Below are positions 1 to 8,951 of a stretch of DNA of 64,000 nucleotides, piece by piece; the stretch's first letter is position 1; the number at the start of each line of letters is the position of its first letter. The notes under the pieces were generated by a model. It saw only the letters and a list, made by a program, of their open reading frames with translations. It searched no databases and had not been told where the DNA came from. The stretch lies in NCBI RefSeq assembly GCF_049200465.1, contig NZ_CP120836.1:5456001-5520000 (forward strand), read 5' to 3'. Made by a program: the position numbers and the translations under genes. Source of the stretch: Leptothermofonsia sp049200465. GTDB lineage: Bacteria; Cyanobacteriota; Cyanobacteriia; Leptolyngbyales; Leptolyngbyaceae.

Positions 1-271
1 TCTGATGAACAGACGAATGCTGTTCCTTAGCAACGTTTCGATTCCAATCGGTACTTGTCCAATTGACCCAAATAGTGCCATGCCAATGCCAAGATAGACC
101 ACTAATAGTTTCTACGAATTGAATCAGTTCTAAATTCGCCGTTTTACGACTGTAGAGAATTAAATAATCCCTGTAAGCAATGCCAGGATTGTTTTTCTGT
201 TCCTGTTGAAAGGCTGCAACTACCATACATAGCTGCCAGATGCCGTTGACAAACGCAAACCGGATCCTCAT
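1..271 (-). CDS. Polysialyltransferase-like protein, N-terminal part (runs off window)
   Basis: An open frame starts at an ATG (271) and runs off the left edge, giving 90 residues beginning MRIRFAFVNGIWQLCMVV. The start (a short strand, then an 'NGIWQLCMVVAA' segment followed by a Tyr/Asp-rich strand) resembles the N-terminus of alpha-2,8-polysialyltransferase-family proteins that often lie beside neuB/neuA in bacterial capsule loci. That fits its place as the last visible gene of a nonulosonic-acid polysaccharide operon on the same strand. The open frame and start are seen. The family is inferred from a short segment and context, and another glycosyltransferase type is possible. Confidence 0.5.
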   Translation of the reverse strand, partial: MRIRFAFVNGIWQLCMVVAAFQQEQKNNPGIAYRDYLILYSRKTANLELIQFVETISGLSWHWHGTIWVNWTSTDWNRNVAKEQHSSVHQ

Positions 272-646
272 AACTTCAGAAGATGGTAGAACATGGTAAA
301 GGACACCCCGGTAAACCTAGTTTCCTTGCCAGTCTTGTCTCTTTTGTAAAGAAGAAAAATGGATATTAACTAACATGGCCTGGTAGTTTGGTTTAAGGGC
401 AAAACCTATCCTTCTCTTCTGTCTTTGTCTCACTCTTTCAGGACAAACCGTGAAGAATTATGTGTTCTTTAAGGTTACAAATCCCGGCAACAACTGACTC
501 TCCCAAAAATTTTTTCTGGAGATTACAGTGGTAGGATGACTGGATGGTGTGCTTCTGCTATTCTTCCCCCGACTGAAAGCTGTAGGCGAAGCTCTCCTCG
601 ATTTTTTCAGTCTGGCTGACTTGGAGGAATGGCTGCTGGCACATCC
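272..646. other. Intergenic, no gene seen
   Basis: A 375-bp gap between the NeuB-fusion stop and the start of the partial glycosyltransferase gene. No open frame with coding character was found. An 8-bp inverted pair (gactgaaa / tttcagtc, about 571-612) flanks a short T run and could be a weak hairpin. Nothing else is recognisable. Confidence 0.5.
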
Positions 647-2893
647 TTAAAATAGGGTTTCCAACCGTTCCAGAGCTAACCAGAACCCTTCTCCATCATT
701 TTTGTGTCCCTGCCAAATTTCAGGAATAAACGACGCCTGGGGAGCGGTTTTGTCCAGATCTTCTGCCAGAGCCGGGAAATCGATTTCACCTTCCCCAATT
801 TGTAGCCCCTCCCCATCAATTCCTTGGGCATCGGCAATGTGCAGGTGGGCGACGTAGGGACCCACCTGTTCCACAAATTGTTTGAATGACCACTTGTGGT
901 GGGTACACGCCAGTTTAGAGTGGGAGACATCGAGACAAATGCGGTATCCGTTCTCTTGACAGAATTTTGCCGTGTCTTGGGGATCGACAAATAGATTGTG
1001 GTAGCGTTGTCCACCAAAGTGCCAGGGGAAGGGTGGCATCGTTTGAGGAATGATTTCTACACCATCCATATTCAGTTGTGACAGGCTATCCAGCAGCAGA
1101 TTGTAGAGCCTGCCCCGTTCGGAAAGAGGGAGCGGAGCATCGACCGTAAATCCACCCACGTTAGTGACAATACAGGGGCGGCCAGCTTTTTTGAAGAAAG
1201 GAATTAGCTGCCGGGTCAGGTTAATGACTCGTTGTAGTTCAGCGATCGAATGTTGACGGTAGGCTTCATCGGGTGAACACAGGTCTAAAAGATGATCACC
1301 TGCAAACAGTTCTGGGCTGTGAATAACAAAGTCCAGATTGTAGGACTGATCAAAGTATTGGTGAATGTCTTGTTCTAAATCCTTGTAACTGAGGTGAAAT
1401 TCCAGCAAATCAGGGCTGGTCTTTGTCAGTAGTGCTTTGAAGTCATGGTAGCGGACAGGCACTCCCCAGGGACGTTTGAATCGGTAGGGACGGGCTTCTA
1501 CTTTTGACTCTTCCAGGTCACTGGGGAAGAAGAAGTCGCCCGCCTTGAAGGTGCGACGAGCCCGTTTACCAATCAACTCCTGTTTGCGATTGGGTTGTAA
1601 GCCCTGTCCAGGACTTTTAATCTCGATCATATCCGCTGTGATGATCTGTCCCAGTTGTAGATCGCAGTTAATCACTAAACTTTTTGCCAGAGTTTCCCGG
1701 TTCATCAGTTCGCCCTGGCTGAGTCGCCGTTCCGCCCCCGTCCCCATGGACTGTTCAACCTGACGAATACCTTCCACCATCGAGCGAAATTCATCGGGCA
1801 GCAGGCTAACTTTATGATCGTTGCCCTCCATCGATTTGTCGAGGGTAAAGTGTTTTTCAATTACTTTGGCACCTCTAGCGACAGCAGCGATCGCCACATA
1901 AATGCCCCGCTCATGGCCAGAGTAACCCACGGGACAGTCGCCAATTTCCTTCAACCGATCCAGGTAGTTGAGATTGACATCTTTAAACGGTGCGGGATAG
2001 GTGGAGTTACAGTGCAGCAAAACGTACATAGCTCCCAGGCGCTGTAACAGTCGAACAGTTTCAGCAATTTCTGCTTCGGTGGACATTCCAGTTGAGCAAA
2101 GAATTGGTTTGCCAGTCTTTGCCAGAGCGGTAAGCAATTCGTGGTTGGTCAGGTCAGCCGAGGCGACTTTATAGGCCTCCATGCCATAGTCTTCTAGCAT
2201 GGCAAGGCTTTCTAAGTCCCAGGGGGTACACAGAGGCAGAATGTTTTGCGCTTTGCAATAGTCGAACGCGGTAAACATTTCTTCTGGTGTGAGTTGAAAC
2301 CGGGACAGTAAATCGAGGGTATATTGGGAACCCAGATCCTCGCTGGCATCGTTGGCGTTACCTGCATTGCGATAGAGTGATTTCAAATCCCGCATCTGAA
2401 ACTTGGCGCAGTCTGCTCCAGCAGCGATCGCTGCATCAATCAATTGCCTGGCTAAATCGAGGTTACCATTGTGGTTATTACCAATTTCAGCAATAATGAA
2501 TGCTGGAGAGTGGGCATCAATCGTGAAGTTGCCAATACGAATTCCATCGGATCTGCGACGGGCGATCGCAACCAGGTGTCGATTGTGATCGAGTAGTGGA
2601 ATAAACTCAATCTCATTAGAAAAGTAGGATTGAATCTTTTCCGGGTTATCTGTATGGTGGGCAAACTTGTAGTTTTTGTTACTAATTCGGGAAACGGGCT
2701 GATTCAGATTAATGGTGTCTTGCTGCACTAACCAGCGGCGAAAGTCACCATCGGTTACAATCCCTTCCAATTCACCGGACTCAGTAACGGAAAAGATGAT
2801 CCGACTTTTGTTGTCGCTAATTTTTTTGAGTGCGTTGATGATATTGTCTTCAGCAAAGACGATATATTTAGCAAGATTCTTTTCGATGATCAT
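647..2893 (-). CDS. neuB: CBS-NeuB-SAF-TIM barrel fusion: nonulosonic (sialic) acid synthase
   Basis: A 748-residue fusion. Residues 1-115 form a CBS pair (IVTDGDFRRWL, then FIPLLDHNRHLVAIA). Residues 120-395 form a NeuB synthase TIM barrel with FIIAEIGNNHNG, ADCAKFQ, YKVAS, CSTGMS, HCNSTYPAP, YSGHERG and EKHFT. Residues 400-460 form a SAF (antifreeze-like) domain. Residues 470-748 form a second TIM barrel of the xylose isomerase/AP-endonuclease-2 type, with DVSHSKLAC and HLHIADAQGID. NeuB condenses phosphoenolpyruvate with a hexosamine (ManNAc or a relative) to make a sialic-type acid. The second barrel could supply or modify the sugar, but this is inference. Plain NeuB is about 340-350 residues, so this is double length. 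The start ATG lies 5 bp after the neuA stop, in the same operon. Confidence 0.88.
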   Translation of the reverse strand: MIIEKNLAKYIVFAEDNIINALKKISDNKSRIIFSVTESGELEGIVTDGDFRRWLVQQDTINLNQPVSRISNKNYKFAHHTDNPEKIQSYFSNEIEFIPLLDHNRHLVAIARRRSDGIRIGNFTIDAHSPAFIIAEIGNNHNGNLDLARQLIDAAIAAGADCAKFQMRDLKSLYRNAGNANDASEDLGSQYTLDLLSRFQLTPEEMFTAFDYCKAQNILPLCTPWDLESLAMLEDYGMEAYKVASADLTNHELLTALAKTGKPILCSTGMSTEAEIAETVRLLQRLGAMYVLLHCNSTYPAPFKDVNLNYLDRLKEIGDCPVGYSGHERGIYVAIAAVARGAKVIEKHFTLDKSMEGNDHKVSLLPDEFRSMVEGIRQVEQSMGTGAERRLSQGELMNRETLAKSLVINCDLQLGQIITADMIEIKSPGQGLQPNRKQELIGKRARRTFKAGDFFFPSDLEESKVEARPYRFKRPWGVPVRYHDFKALLTKTSPDLLEFHLSYKDLEQDIHQYFDQSYNLDFVIHSPELFAGDHLLDLCSPDEAYRQHSIAELQRVINLTRQLIPFFKKAGRPCIVTNVGGFTVDAPLPLSERGRLYNLLLDSLSQLNMDGVEIIPQTMPPFPWHFGGQRYHNLFVDPQDTAKFCQENGYRICLDVSHSKLACTHHKWSFKQFVEQVGPYVAHLHIADAQGIDGEGLQIGEGEIDFPALAEDLDKTAPQASFIPEIWQGHKNDGEGFWLALERLETLF

Positions 2894-2898
2894 ACAGG

Positions 2899-3573
2899 TT
2901 AAGGCTGTCTGTTCAGTAGAAATTCGATGTACTCAAAGTCAGCAATTGAGTCAATTTCCCAACTCTGTTCTTCGGTCATTTCAAACAGGGAAATTTTGCC
3001 ACCGAGACGGTTTCCTAACTCTTTCAGCACCCAGGGTTTAAAGACATAGATCGAGCCATTTTCCATAAATTGAGGATTCATATCCTGGCGGCGTAGACGG
3101 TTGCGATAGTCATAGTTGATTGACCTGGCAACACCATCCACTTGTTCCCACAGAAAGCGATGGTTGGGGGATACGGACAGCAATGAGTCGGCATTTTCCT
3201 GGCGCAGTTGAGTAATTGCCCGGTCAATGTCGGTGCCACTCCTCAAGGGAGAGGTGCATTGCAAGAACACTACCAGTTCAGGAGTAATCCCTGTAGTTTC
3301 AATGGTGGTCAGTGCATGCAGGAGAGCAGATTCGGAAGAGGCTGTATCGCTTGCCAGTTCGGCTGGACGGTCGATGATCTTGGCTCCATACGCTAAGGAG
3401 ACTTCAGCAATTTCGGGGTCATCGGTGGAGACATAGACGCGATCGATTAATTGAGATTCTTTGCAATCCAGAATGGAATGGGCAATCAGGGGTTTACCCG
3501 CTAACATACGGATGTTCTTACCAGGAACACCTTTGGATCCTCCACGGGCAGGAATAAGGGCGATAATGCTCAC
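2899..3573 (-). CDS. neuA: CMP-N-acetylneuraminate (acylneuraminate) cytidylyltransferase
   Basis: 224 residues, normal length for a single-domain NeuA. The N-terminal nucleotide-binding motif IPARGGSKGVPGKNIR is intact, followed by VYVSTDDPEIA, FLQCTSPLR (CTP/sugar site), FMENGSIYVF and a C-terminal EIDSIADFE. It activates the acid made by the downstream NeuB as a CMP-sugar for transfer. The start is GTG at 3573, overlapping the upstream gene's TGA as GTGA. No ATG lies close by, so translational coupling is likely. It sits in the polysaccharide operon between the pyruvyl-transferase-like gene and the NeuB fusion. Confidence 0.92.
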   Translation of the reverse strand: MSIIALIPARGGSKGVPGKNIRMLAGKPLIAHSILDCKESQLIDRVYVSTDDPEIAEVSLAYGAKIIDRPAELASDTASSESALLHALTTIETTGITPELVVFLQCTSPLRSGTDIDRAITQLRQENADSLLSVSPNHRFLWEQVDGVARSINYDYRNRLRRQDMNPQFMENGSIYVFKPWVLKELGNRLGGKISLFEMTEEQSWEIDSIADFEYIEFLLNRQP

Positions 3574-4868
3574 AGTTGATTCTTCAAATAACGAACATTC
3601 TTCTGGGCCAGTTGAGCCATCATTTCAGCCTGACTACGGATTTTGCTGCGCAGGCTTTCTCCCTGGTCCAGATAGAACTTGGCGAGATCGACAACATCTC
3701 CTGCTTCTTTGTGCAAATTGAGTGCATCGAAGGTCGGAGCATCAAGCCCCATCTGTTGAACCAGTGCTTGAGTTTTATATGTATTTGCAGTGAATGTGAC
3801 AATGGGCGTTCCACCTGTTAAGGCCAGAATACTTGGATGCCATCTACCACTGATATAAACATCTGCATTTCCCAAAATGTCTACCGCCTGCTGGGTAGGG
3901 GTTGTTAGTGAAATTAGGGGTAGATTCAACTCTTGTGCAATCGGACGAAAGATTTTTTCATCGACTGGGTCAGGTGCAGTGAGCACTACAGGCGCAACAT
4001 ATTGTCGCAACTTTTCACAAAGAATTTTGAAACCCGGAATTGGATCATAGCTTGGGCGATCGCGCCTGAGATAAATTGAACTGCCACCAACACAGATGTA
4101 GGGTTGAGATGGATTAAACCCCGATGCCGAATCAGGATGAATGCTGAAATAGCCATCACGTGATCCTAAAGAAGCCAACAATGTTTTTTCAACTGGTTGA
4201 TAGGTAAATGCTGCATCAGCAGCTAATGCTGAATTATCTTCTCTTACAAATGCTTGACAGGCTTCTGCTGACAATGGCTCGCGGAATATTACATCATCCA
4301 GTAGGGGATAAACCTGCGCCACCATTTCAGCCATGATTGGATCATGAACATCAGCCGTGTGATTCGCTAATACGCACGGTTTGCCAAAATGAACTTTTGC
4401 CAGGTAGGCAATAAATAACATCATGCGCCCTTTTCGTTGGCGATCGTAAATACTTCCTTCCCCATTGATGAAAACCAAATCGCATTCTTCAAGTGCTTTT
4501 CTCTCAAGTTGAAGAATTTCACCTGAAAGCATTTTCTGAGCAAAAATAGGAAATTCTTCAAAGAAATTTGGTATCACATCTCTTGCACCAGCTATTCGAT
4601 TCCAGCGAGGTCCAATCCACCTTTGCTGGACATATCGTGTAAGGCTTTTCCCTGTTGGGAGATGCTCAAAAATTGATGTGAAAATATCCTCAATCTCTTT
4701 AAAGTTTGAACTGATGTATCTTTCAGAAAGAGACATCCGCTTGAGATATAGCGTATGAGTAATATCAACTATTCCAGTTTCATTTACCATCCTCCGTAGA
4801 GCACCTGTTGTTGCCCTACAACCCCAGTTTTTTGAATCTGACGTATCGTTGACAAAGAAAACTTTCAT
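3570..4868 (-). CDS. Polysaccharide pyruvyl transferase family protein
   Basis: 432 residues from ATG 4868 (a GTG one codon earlier is possible). An AAGGA lies about 12 nt upstream. Family features seen: an N-terminal FFVNDTSDSKNWGCRATT glycine/cysteine turn, VFINGEGSIYDR, VLANHTADVHDP in the first half, and GGSSIYLRR, VLTAPDPVDEKIF and YISGRWHPSILALTGGTPIVTF in the second half. The last is the signature helix-strand of the CsaB/WcaK group. Members add pyruvate ketals to, or otherwise modify, surface polysaccharides. The substrate here is unknown. It overlaps neuA by 4 nt and lies 63 bp after the exporter ATPase gene, so it is probably operon-encoded. Confidence 0.85.
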   Translation of the reverse strand: MKVFFVNDTSDSKNWGCRATTGALRRMVNETGIVDITHTLYLKRMSLSERYISSNFKEIEDIFTSIFEHLPTGKSLTRYVQQRWIGPRWNRIAGARDVIPNFFEEFPIFAQKMLSGEILQLERKALEECDLVFINGEGSIYDRQRKGRMMLFIAYLAKVHFGKPCVLANHTADVHDPIMAEMVAQVYPLLDDVIFREPLSAEACQAFVREDNSALAADAAFTYQPVEKTLLASLGSRDGYFSIHPDSASGFNPSQPYICVGGSSIYLRRDRPSYDPIPGFKILCEKLRQYVAPVVLTAPDPVDEKIFRPIAQELNLPLISLTTPTQQAVDILGNADVYISGRWHPSILALTGGTPIVTFTANTYKTQALVQQMGLDAPTFDALNLHKEAGDVVDLAKFYLDQGESLRSKIRSQAEMMAQLAQKNVRYLKNQL

Positions 4869-4931
4869 CACAACTAGGATTCCTTGTAAGGAGTTGTAAA
4901 CAGAGCCTTTATCTCAAGCATTTAATAATAA

Positions 4932-6230
4932 TCATACTTCTTCAAGGTTTGAAACCAAATCCCATGACCTCGGTTGATAAAATTTACATTTACTCATGCT
5001 CGAATCACCTTTAACCACAAAGTTAAAAGACTCAATAGTGTCAAAAATATAGTTGGAATCTTTTCTTAGATTGATACTGGCAGTATAAACACCTGGCTTG
5101 AAGCCAATATATGGCATCTGCATCTGAATCTCATGAGTGCCTTGAACAACATCGAATAGTTGCTGATCTAACCAACCGCTTAAGAAAAGAACTGTTTCAT
5201 TCTCACCACTAACCTCATGAACTTCCACTCTTAAACTCACATTCTTAAATCCTTGATGAGCTTTAAATCTGGTGCAAAAAATTGCTGATTCACCACTTCT
5301 TAGTGAGTTGAGAATATTTCCTTTTTGATCTCGAAAATATACAGAAGTGATATCAATACCAGAACTTTTAGTAGATGATTTTTCAGGAATATGCATTACA
5401 CCTTGAATCACCTTGACACTATTCAGGAATAAATCCTCCTCATACATTTCAATAATCTTTTCAGGTGAGCCAGAGGCAATTAATGCTCCTTTTTGCAAGT
5501 ATATTGCAGAATTAGATACTGCCATAATTGCCATTGAGTTATGGCTAACAAATATAAAAGAGGTACCTTTTGCACGTAATTCAGCCAGTTTACGAGTACA
5601 TTTGCTTCTAAACTTTGCATCTCCAACGGCCAGAACTTCATCAATCAGCAAGATATCTGGTTCAGTATGGATTGCACAGGCAAATCCAAGACGGGCAGTC
5701 ATTCCAGAACTGTAAGTCTGTACAGGAGCATCGATCGCGTCCCCAATCTCAGCAAACTCCACAACCTGATCAAACCGCTCATCAATTTCTTGCTGAGACA
5801 AGCCCAGAATTGACATATTGGCATAAATGTTTTCTCGCCCCGTCAAAATTGGGTTAAACCCTGCACTTAATGCGATCAGTGGTGCAATTCGTCCATACAC
5901 ATCCACTGATCCGGTATCTGGCTTAATCAAACCGGCAATTACTCGCAGTAGAGTTGACTTTCCGCTGCCATTTTTGCCCACCAGACCGAGGGCTTCTCCC
6001 CGGCGCAATTGAAAACTGACATTCTGTAACGCCCAAAACTCCTTGGGGCGCAAACGGTCGCTTTCCTTTCGCAGCCCAACCAGATCAGCGGTAATATCCT
6101 GCACACCGTAGAGCAGCGATCGCTTCAAATCTCGACAAAACTTTTTTGACACCCCATTCACTGACAAAACGATGTCATCAGCGGCTGTCAAAATTTGCTC
6201 CTGGTCATTCTGGTTTAATGTTTTAACCAT
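4932..6230 (-). CDS. wzt: Polysaccharide ABC exporter ATPase with Wzt-type C-terminal domain
   Basis: 432 residues. Residues about 20-250 are an ABC ATPase: Walker A GLVGKNGSGKSTLLR, signature YSSGMTARLGFA, Walker B ILLIDEVLAVGD, and H-loop IFVSHN. Residues about 280-432 form a beta-sandwich-like extension typical of Wzt/TagH proteins that bind the chain end of the exported glycan. With the ABC-2 permease encoded upstream it would move a lipid-linked polysaccharide across the inner membrane. Unusually, the 282-bp gap to the permease gene carries a full 111-bp mobile repeat (6395-6505), so transcriptional coupling must run through that element or the ATPase gene has its own promoter. Confidence 0.9.
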   Translation of the reverse strand: MVKTLNQNDQEQILTAADDIVLSVNGVSKKFCRDLKRSLLYGVQDITADLVGLRKESDRLRPKEFWALQNVSFQLRRGEALGLVGKNGSGKSTLLRVIAGLIKPDTGSVDVYGRIAPLIALSAGFNPILTGRENIYANMSILGLSQQEIDERFDQVVEFAEIGDAIDAPVQTYSSGMTARLGFACAIHTEPDILLIDEVLAVGDAKFRSKCTRKLAELRAKGTSFIFVSHNSMAIMAVSNSAIYLQKGALIASGSPEKIIEMYEEDLFLNSVKVIQGVMHIPEKSSTKSSGIDITSVYFRDQKGNILNSLRSGESAIFCTRFKAHQGFKNVSLRVEVHEVSGENETVLFLSGWLDQQLFDVVQGTHEIQMQMPYIGFKPGVYTASINLRKDSNYIFDTIESFNFVVKGDSSMSKCKFYQPRSWDLVSNLEEV

Positions 6231-6394
6231 GACGGATCGATCCCTAACTCACTTGCATTATTTGGAACGAGGACAGTGCTAATTTGTTCCACTTACAGCT
6301 ATTTTCAAATGTCTAAGCCACACTTTAGCTCCTGGCCTCCAGTCCCTAATCCCTATCAAAGTGTAGAAACTCAAATGAAAAACGCTGTAATTTA

Positions 6395-6505
6395 TAGCGG
6401 TAGTCATTGTGGTTAGGACGGGGTGCAGGGGTGGAATCCCTGGCTGGGGGCGAAGCCCCCACTCCCTCTTTAATTCCAATGTCCTAACGCACCTGCGTAG
6501 AGCTA
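6395..6505 (-). repeat. 111-bp TAGC...GCTA element (MITE family A), copy 1
   Basis: A full copy, in reverse orientation to the other four. It begins TAGC and ends GCTA, and is flanked by TA on both sides (6393-6394, 6506-6507). The interior holds the palindromic segment gggggcttcgccccc and a TTAGGACATTGGAATTA block. Other full copies lie at 9749-9859, 23595-23705, 35265-35375 and 60983-61093. It lies in the gap between the exporter permease and ATPase genes. Confidence 0.93.
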
Positions 6506-6512
6506 TATTTGC

Positions 6513-7430
6513 TTAAGAACTCACTCGCTCAATGACATAGGGCATTGCAACCCGGTAAAGAATCCAGGCAACCAGCAGGCCGCCGATAGATACCCCGCTG
6601 ACAATCCAGAATCCCTGAGGATCTGAAATAACCCCTATTGTGGCAAGTTCCCGTGTTGTCACCAGCAAAGGAGTCACCGGGTTGAGCCTTACCACCGTGG
6701 CAAATGTGCCACCGTTCGGTACTGGAAACACTACTGGTGTCAAGAATAACCAGGGACCTACAATCAATGGAAGTGCCTTTGACACATCGTTGTATAACCC
6801 TGCCAGGGGAGCTAGGAGTAACCCGATGAAAGTCCCTAACCAGATCAGATGAAGCAGAGCAACTGGTGCGATCACGATCGTCCAGGGCACCGGAATCCGA
6901 AACCAGAGAAACACACCCGCAATCAGAATGATCTTGATGCCAAAGTTGAAAAAGACTTGCCCCAGCTTTGCTAGAATGATTGCCTCACGGGGAAAATTAA
7001 TCTTCGCCAGCAATCCCTTTGAAGTCGTGACTGCTTGAATGGGAGCGTTGAGTGCTTCAACAAATGTCTGCCACAACATCGTGCCAAGCATGACATAGGC
7101 AGGATAGGGGATGTCGGTTTTGCCAATGTTAATCACTTTTGAATTAGTAGCAAACGTAAAACCCACTGCCAGAATAATCGGTGGAATAAATGCCCAGGCA
7201 ATTCCAAATACCGATTGACGATATTGTGCACTCAGGTCTTTAATCATCAATCGCCATGCCAGTTCCCGTGATGCCAGCAAGTCTCTCCACATCTTTTTCC
7301 AGATAGGGAGTCCCGGTTGCCGAAACCAGCTTGCAGAGGTATAAGTAACCTGATGGGGGCGACCTGATGGAGAGATGGGTGAATGTGCGATCGCCGATGA
7401 ATTCGTTCGCTGCGGTTTGTGATCGTTCAT
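6513..7430 (-). CDS. wzm: Polysaccharide ABC exporter permease (ABC-2 type)
   Basis: 305 residues with a polar N-terminus of about 55 residues, then six hydrophobic segments (about 75-97, 108-126, 160-180, 190-210, 223-242 and 273-295). Before the first membrane segment is LAWRLMIKDLSAQYRQSVFGIAW, a pattern common to Wzm/KpsM/TagG permeases, and PLIVGPWLFLTPVVFP precedes the last segments. It is the first gene of the minus-strand polysaccharide operon and partners the Wzt-like ATPase. The stop lies 8 bp from the end of the 111-bp repeat. Confidence 0.9.
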   Translation of the reverse strand: MNDHKPQRTNSSAIAHSPISPSGRPHQVTYTSASWFRQPGLPIWKKMWRDLLASRELAWRLMIKDLSAQYRQSVFGIAWAFIPPIILAVGFTFATNSKVINIGKTDIPYPAYVMLGTMLWQTFVEALNAPIQAVTTSKGLLAKINFPREAIILAKLGQVFFNFGIKIILIAGVFLWFRIPVPWTIVIAPVALLHLIWLGTFIGLLLAPLAGLYNDVSKALPLIVGPWLFLTPVVFPVPNGGTFATVVRLNPVTPLLVTTRELATIGVISDPQGFWIVSGVSIGGLLVAWILYRVAMPYVIERVSS

Positions 7431-7618
7431 CAGTTGCCCCTGAGCAGTGACGTTTCTAGAAAATACATGAGGTGTGATTCCTCTAAACCTATACGTCTGC
7501 CAAATCGGCTATCAGGAGAGAATCCCAATACAAATTCCCTTTCTTCTTAGATTCTTTAAGATTTGTATAGCAGCGGTCAGGTGCCAGAGGTGAAAGATGT
7601 TTAAATCACCACCCTAAA

Positions 7619-7647
7619 TTCTCCGGAGTCTTTAGGATTCCGGAGAA
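7619..7647. repeat. Palindromic repeat with CTCCG/CGGAG stem, copy 1
   Basis: A 9-bp perfect inverted repeat (ttctccgga / tccggagaa) around an 11-nt loop. The sequence matches the hairpin at 52955-52991 in consensus CTCCGRARTCTTYARRATTYCGGAG. It lies downstream of the Uma2 gene. No T tract follows, so it is classed as a dispersed palindrome rather than a standard terminator. Confidence 0.6.
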
Positions 7648-7673
7648 CCAAACTCGCGTTCAGTCCTATTTGC

Positions 7674-8556
7674 TTACGGTTGCTCTGGGTCGAGGCCCAA
7701 CTCACGCAAGCGAGCTGCTAACATCTCTGCCCGTTGTCGTTCCTGTTCGGCCCGTTGTCGTTCCTGTTCGGCCCGTTGCCGTTCCTGTTCGGCCCGTTGC
7801 CGTTCCTGTTCGGCTCGTTGCCGTTCCTGTTCAGCCCGTTGCTGCTCCTGTTCGGCCCGTTGCTGTTCCTGTTCGGCCCGTTGTCGTTCCTGTTGCGATC
7901 GCTCCTCTGCTGTAGGGAGCCAGTTGCCCTCCGCATCATACCAGCGCAACCATAGCCCATCTGCATTCTGATAACGCCCCTGCCATACCCCCCAGTCCTA
8001 ATTCAATCTCCTCAAACCAGAACCGCTGCTCAGGTAGTGCAATTTCCTGGTAGCGGGTGGCAACCAGTTGAAATACTTGCAATTGGTTCACATATCGATC
8101 GAACACCACATAATAGGGAACTCGCAAAATCTGCTCGTATACCTGCCATTTCGTCGGTGGCTGGTTCACTTCTCGTAGGCTTTTTCCCAGATCCTCCGAT
8201 TCTGTACCGGGTGATAGTAGCTCAATTACCAGAAAGGGGGGAACTCCTTCCTGCCAGATGAGATAGCTCAGGCGCATTTCCTCCTGCTGCTGAGCACGCG
8301 CAACTCCCAGTACTAAAAACCAATCAGGGCGCTTGTACCACAACGTATGGCGGCTGTCATAGTAAAGGTTCAGATCACTGGCCGTAAAGATAGCATCCGG
8401 TGCGTAATTAGGTGGGCGGCAGGTTTCGTCCAGCAAACGAGGCTGAATCAGATGAAACTCGTCGGGCAAGCCAGGTTCCTCCGGATCTTCGCTGGGAAGA
8501 TCATACATAGTTGGGAGGGGTTCTTGCAGTGGACGAGGGGGGTTAGTCTGGTACAT
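7674..8556 (-). pseudogene. Uma2-family (PD-(D/E)XK) endonuclease gene with +1 frameshift
   Basis: Two overlapping frames form one gene. Residues 1-195 of the upstream frame (from ATG 8556) are a Uma2/DUF820 nuclease domain: APDAIFTASDLNLYYD, RPDWFLVLGV, PPFLVIELLSPGTE, KWQVYEQI and YYVVFDRY. The family sequence then runs into a second frame: GVWQGRYQNADGLWLRWYDAEGNWLPT, then eight QERQRAE-type heptads (coiled coil) and a LRELGLDPEQP tail. The frames join if one G is removed from a six-G run (7988-7993, CCCCCC on the plus strand). Cyanobacteria carry many Uma2 paralogues, and this one may be newly inactivated, phase-variable or mis-sequenced. Confidence 0.8.
7732..7890 (-). repeat. 21-bp tandem repeats coding for heptads
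   Basis: About seven and a half contiguous 21-bp units (cgttgccgttcctgttcggcc type) without spacers. They encode the QERQRAE heptads of the Uma2 C-terminal coiled coil. Unit number is probably variable between strains (inference). Confidence 0.9.
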
Positions 8557-8596
8557 AACTCAGGGCTTTGAACCGTAACTGCGGCTTAACCTGAGT

Positions 8597-8880
8597 GTAT
8601 AGCAATTCTCATTCAAGTGAAGGATATCCCATTAAGACCTGGCGTGTGCATACAATCCTTTGACCTCTCCCCAAACCCCTCTCCGAGTCGGAGAGGAGCT
8701 TTGAATCCAGCTCCTCTTCTCTATAGCTCTTTTCAAGGGTGTGAGGTACCGTGAGAGTGCCCTGCACCCCACTGTACCTCACACTCCCGTACCTCATTCA
8801 AATGAAAACCGCTATACGAGGAAAGGGGTTGGGGGTTCGGTTTGAGCAAGTTTTGAATAACAATCCATTTATGTATGCAC
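8597..8880. repeat. Composite repeat region with nested TAGC...GCTA element (8724-8814)
   Basis: The outer segment (about 8645-8850) matches the reverse complement of 52705-52826: gtgtgcatacaatc, tgacctctccccaaacccct, and ggaaaggggttgggggtt. It is interrupted at 8724-8814 by a 91-bp element with TAGC/GCTA ends, flanked by TA on both sides, that the 52.7-kb copy lacks. The inner element has long imperfect inverted ends around gtgaggtacc / gtacctcaca. At 8599 another TATAGC end of the same type is seen. No coding is apparent. Confidence 0.7.
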
Positions 8881-8951
8881 CATAGCCCATTAAAACGGAG
8901 GGGGTCTTCACACGAACAAAAATCACTATATTCGATTGCACTCTATCGCTA

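Noticed and set aside
7732..7890. Regular 21-bp repeats that could look like a CRISPR array
   Set aside because: The units are contiguous with no unique spacers, and they encode the heptads of the Uma2 coiled coil.
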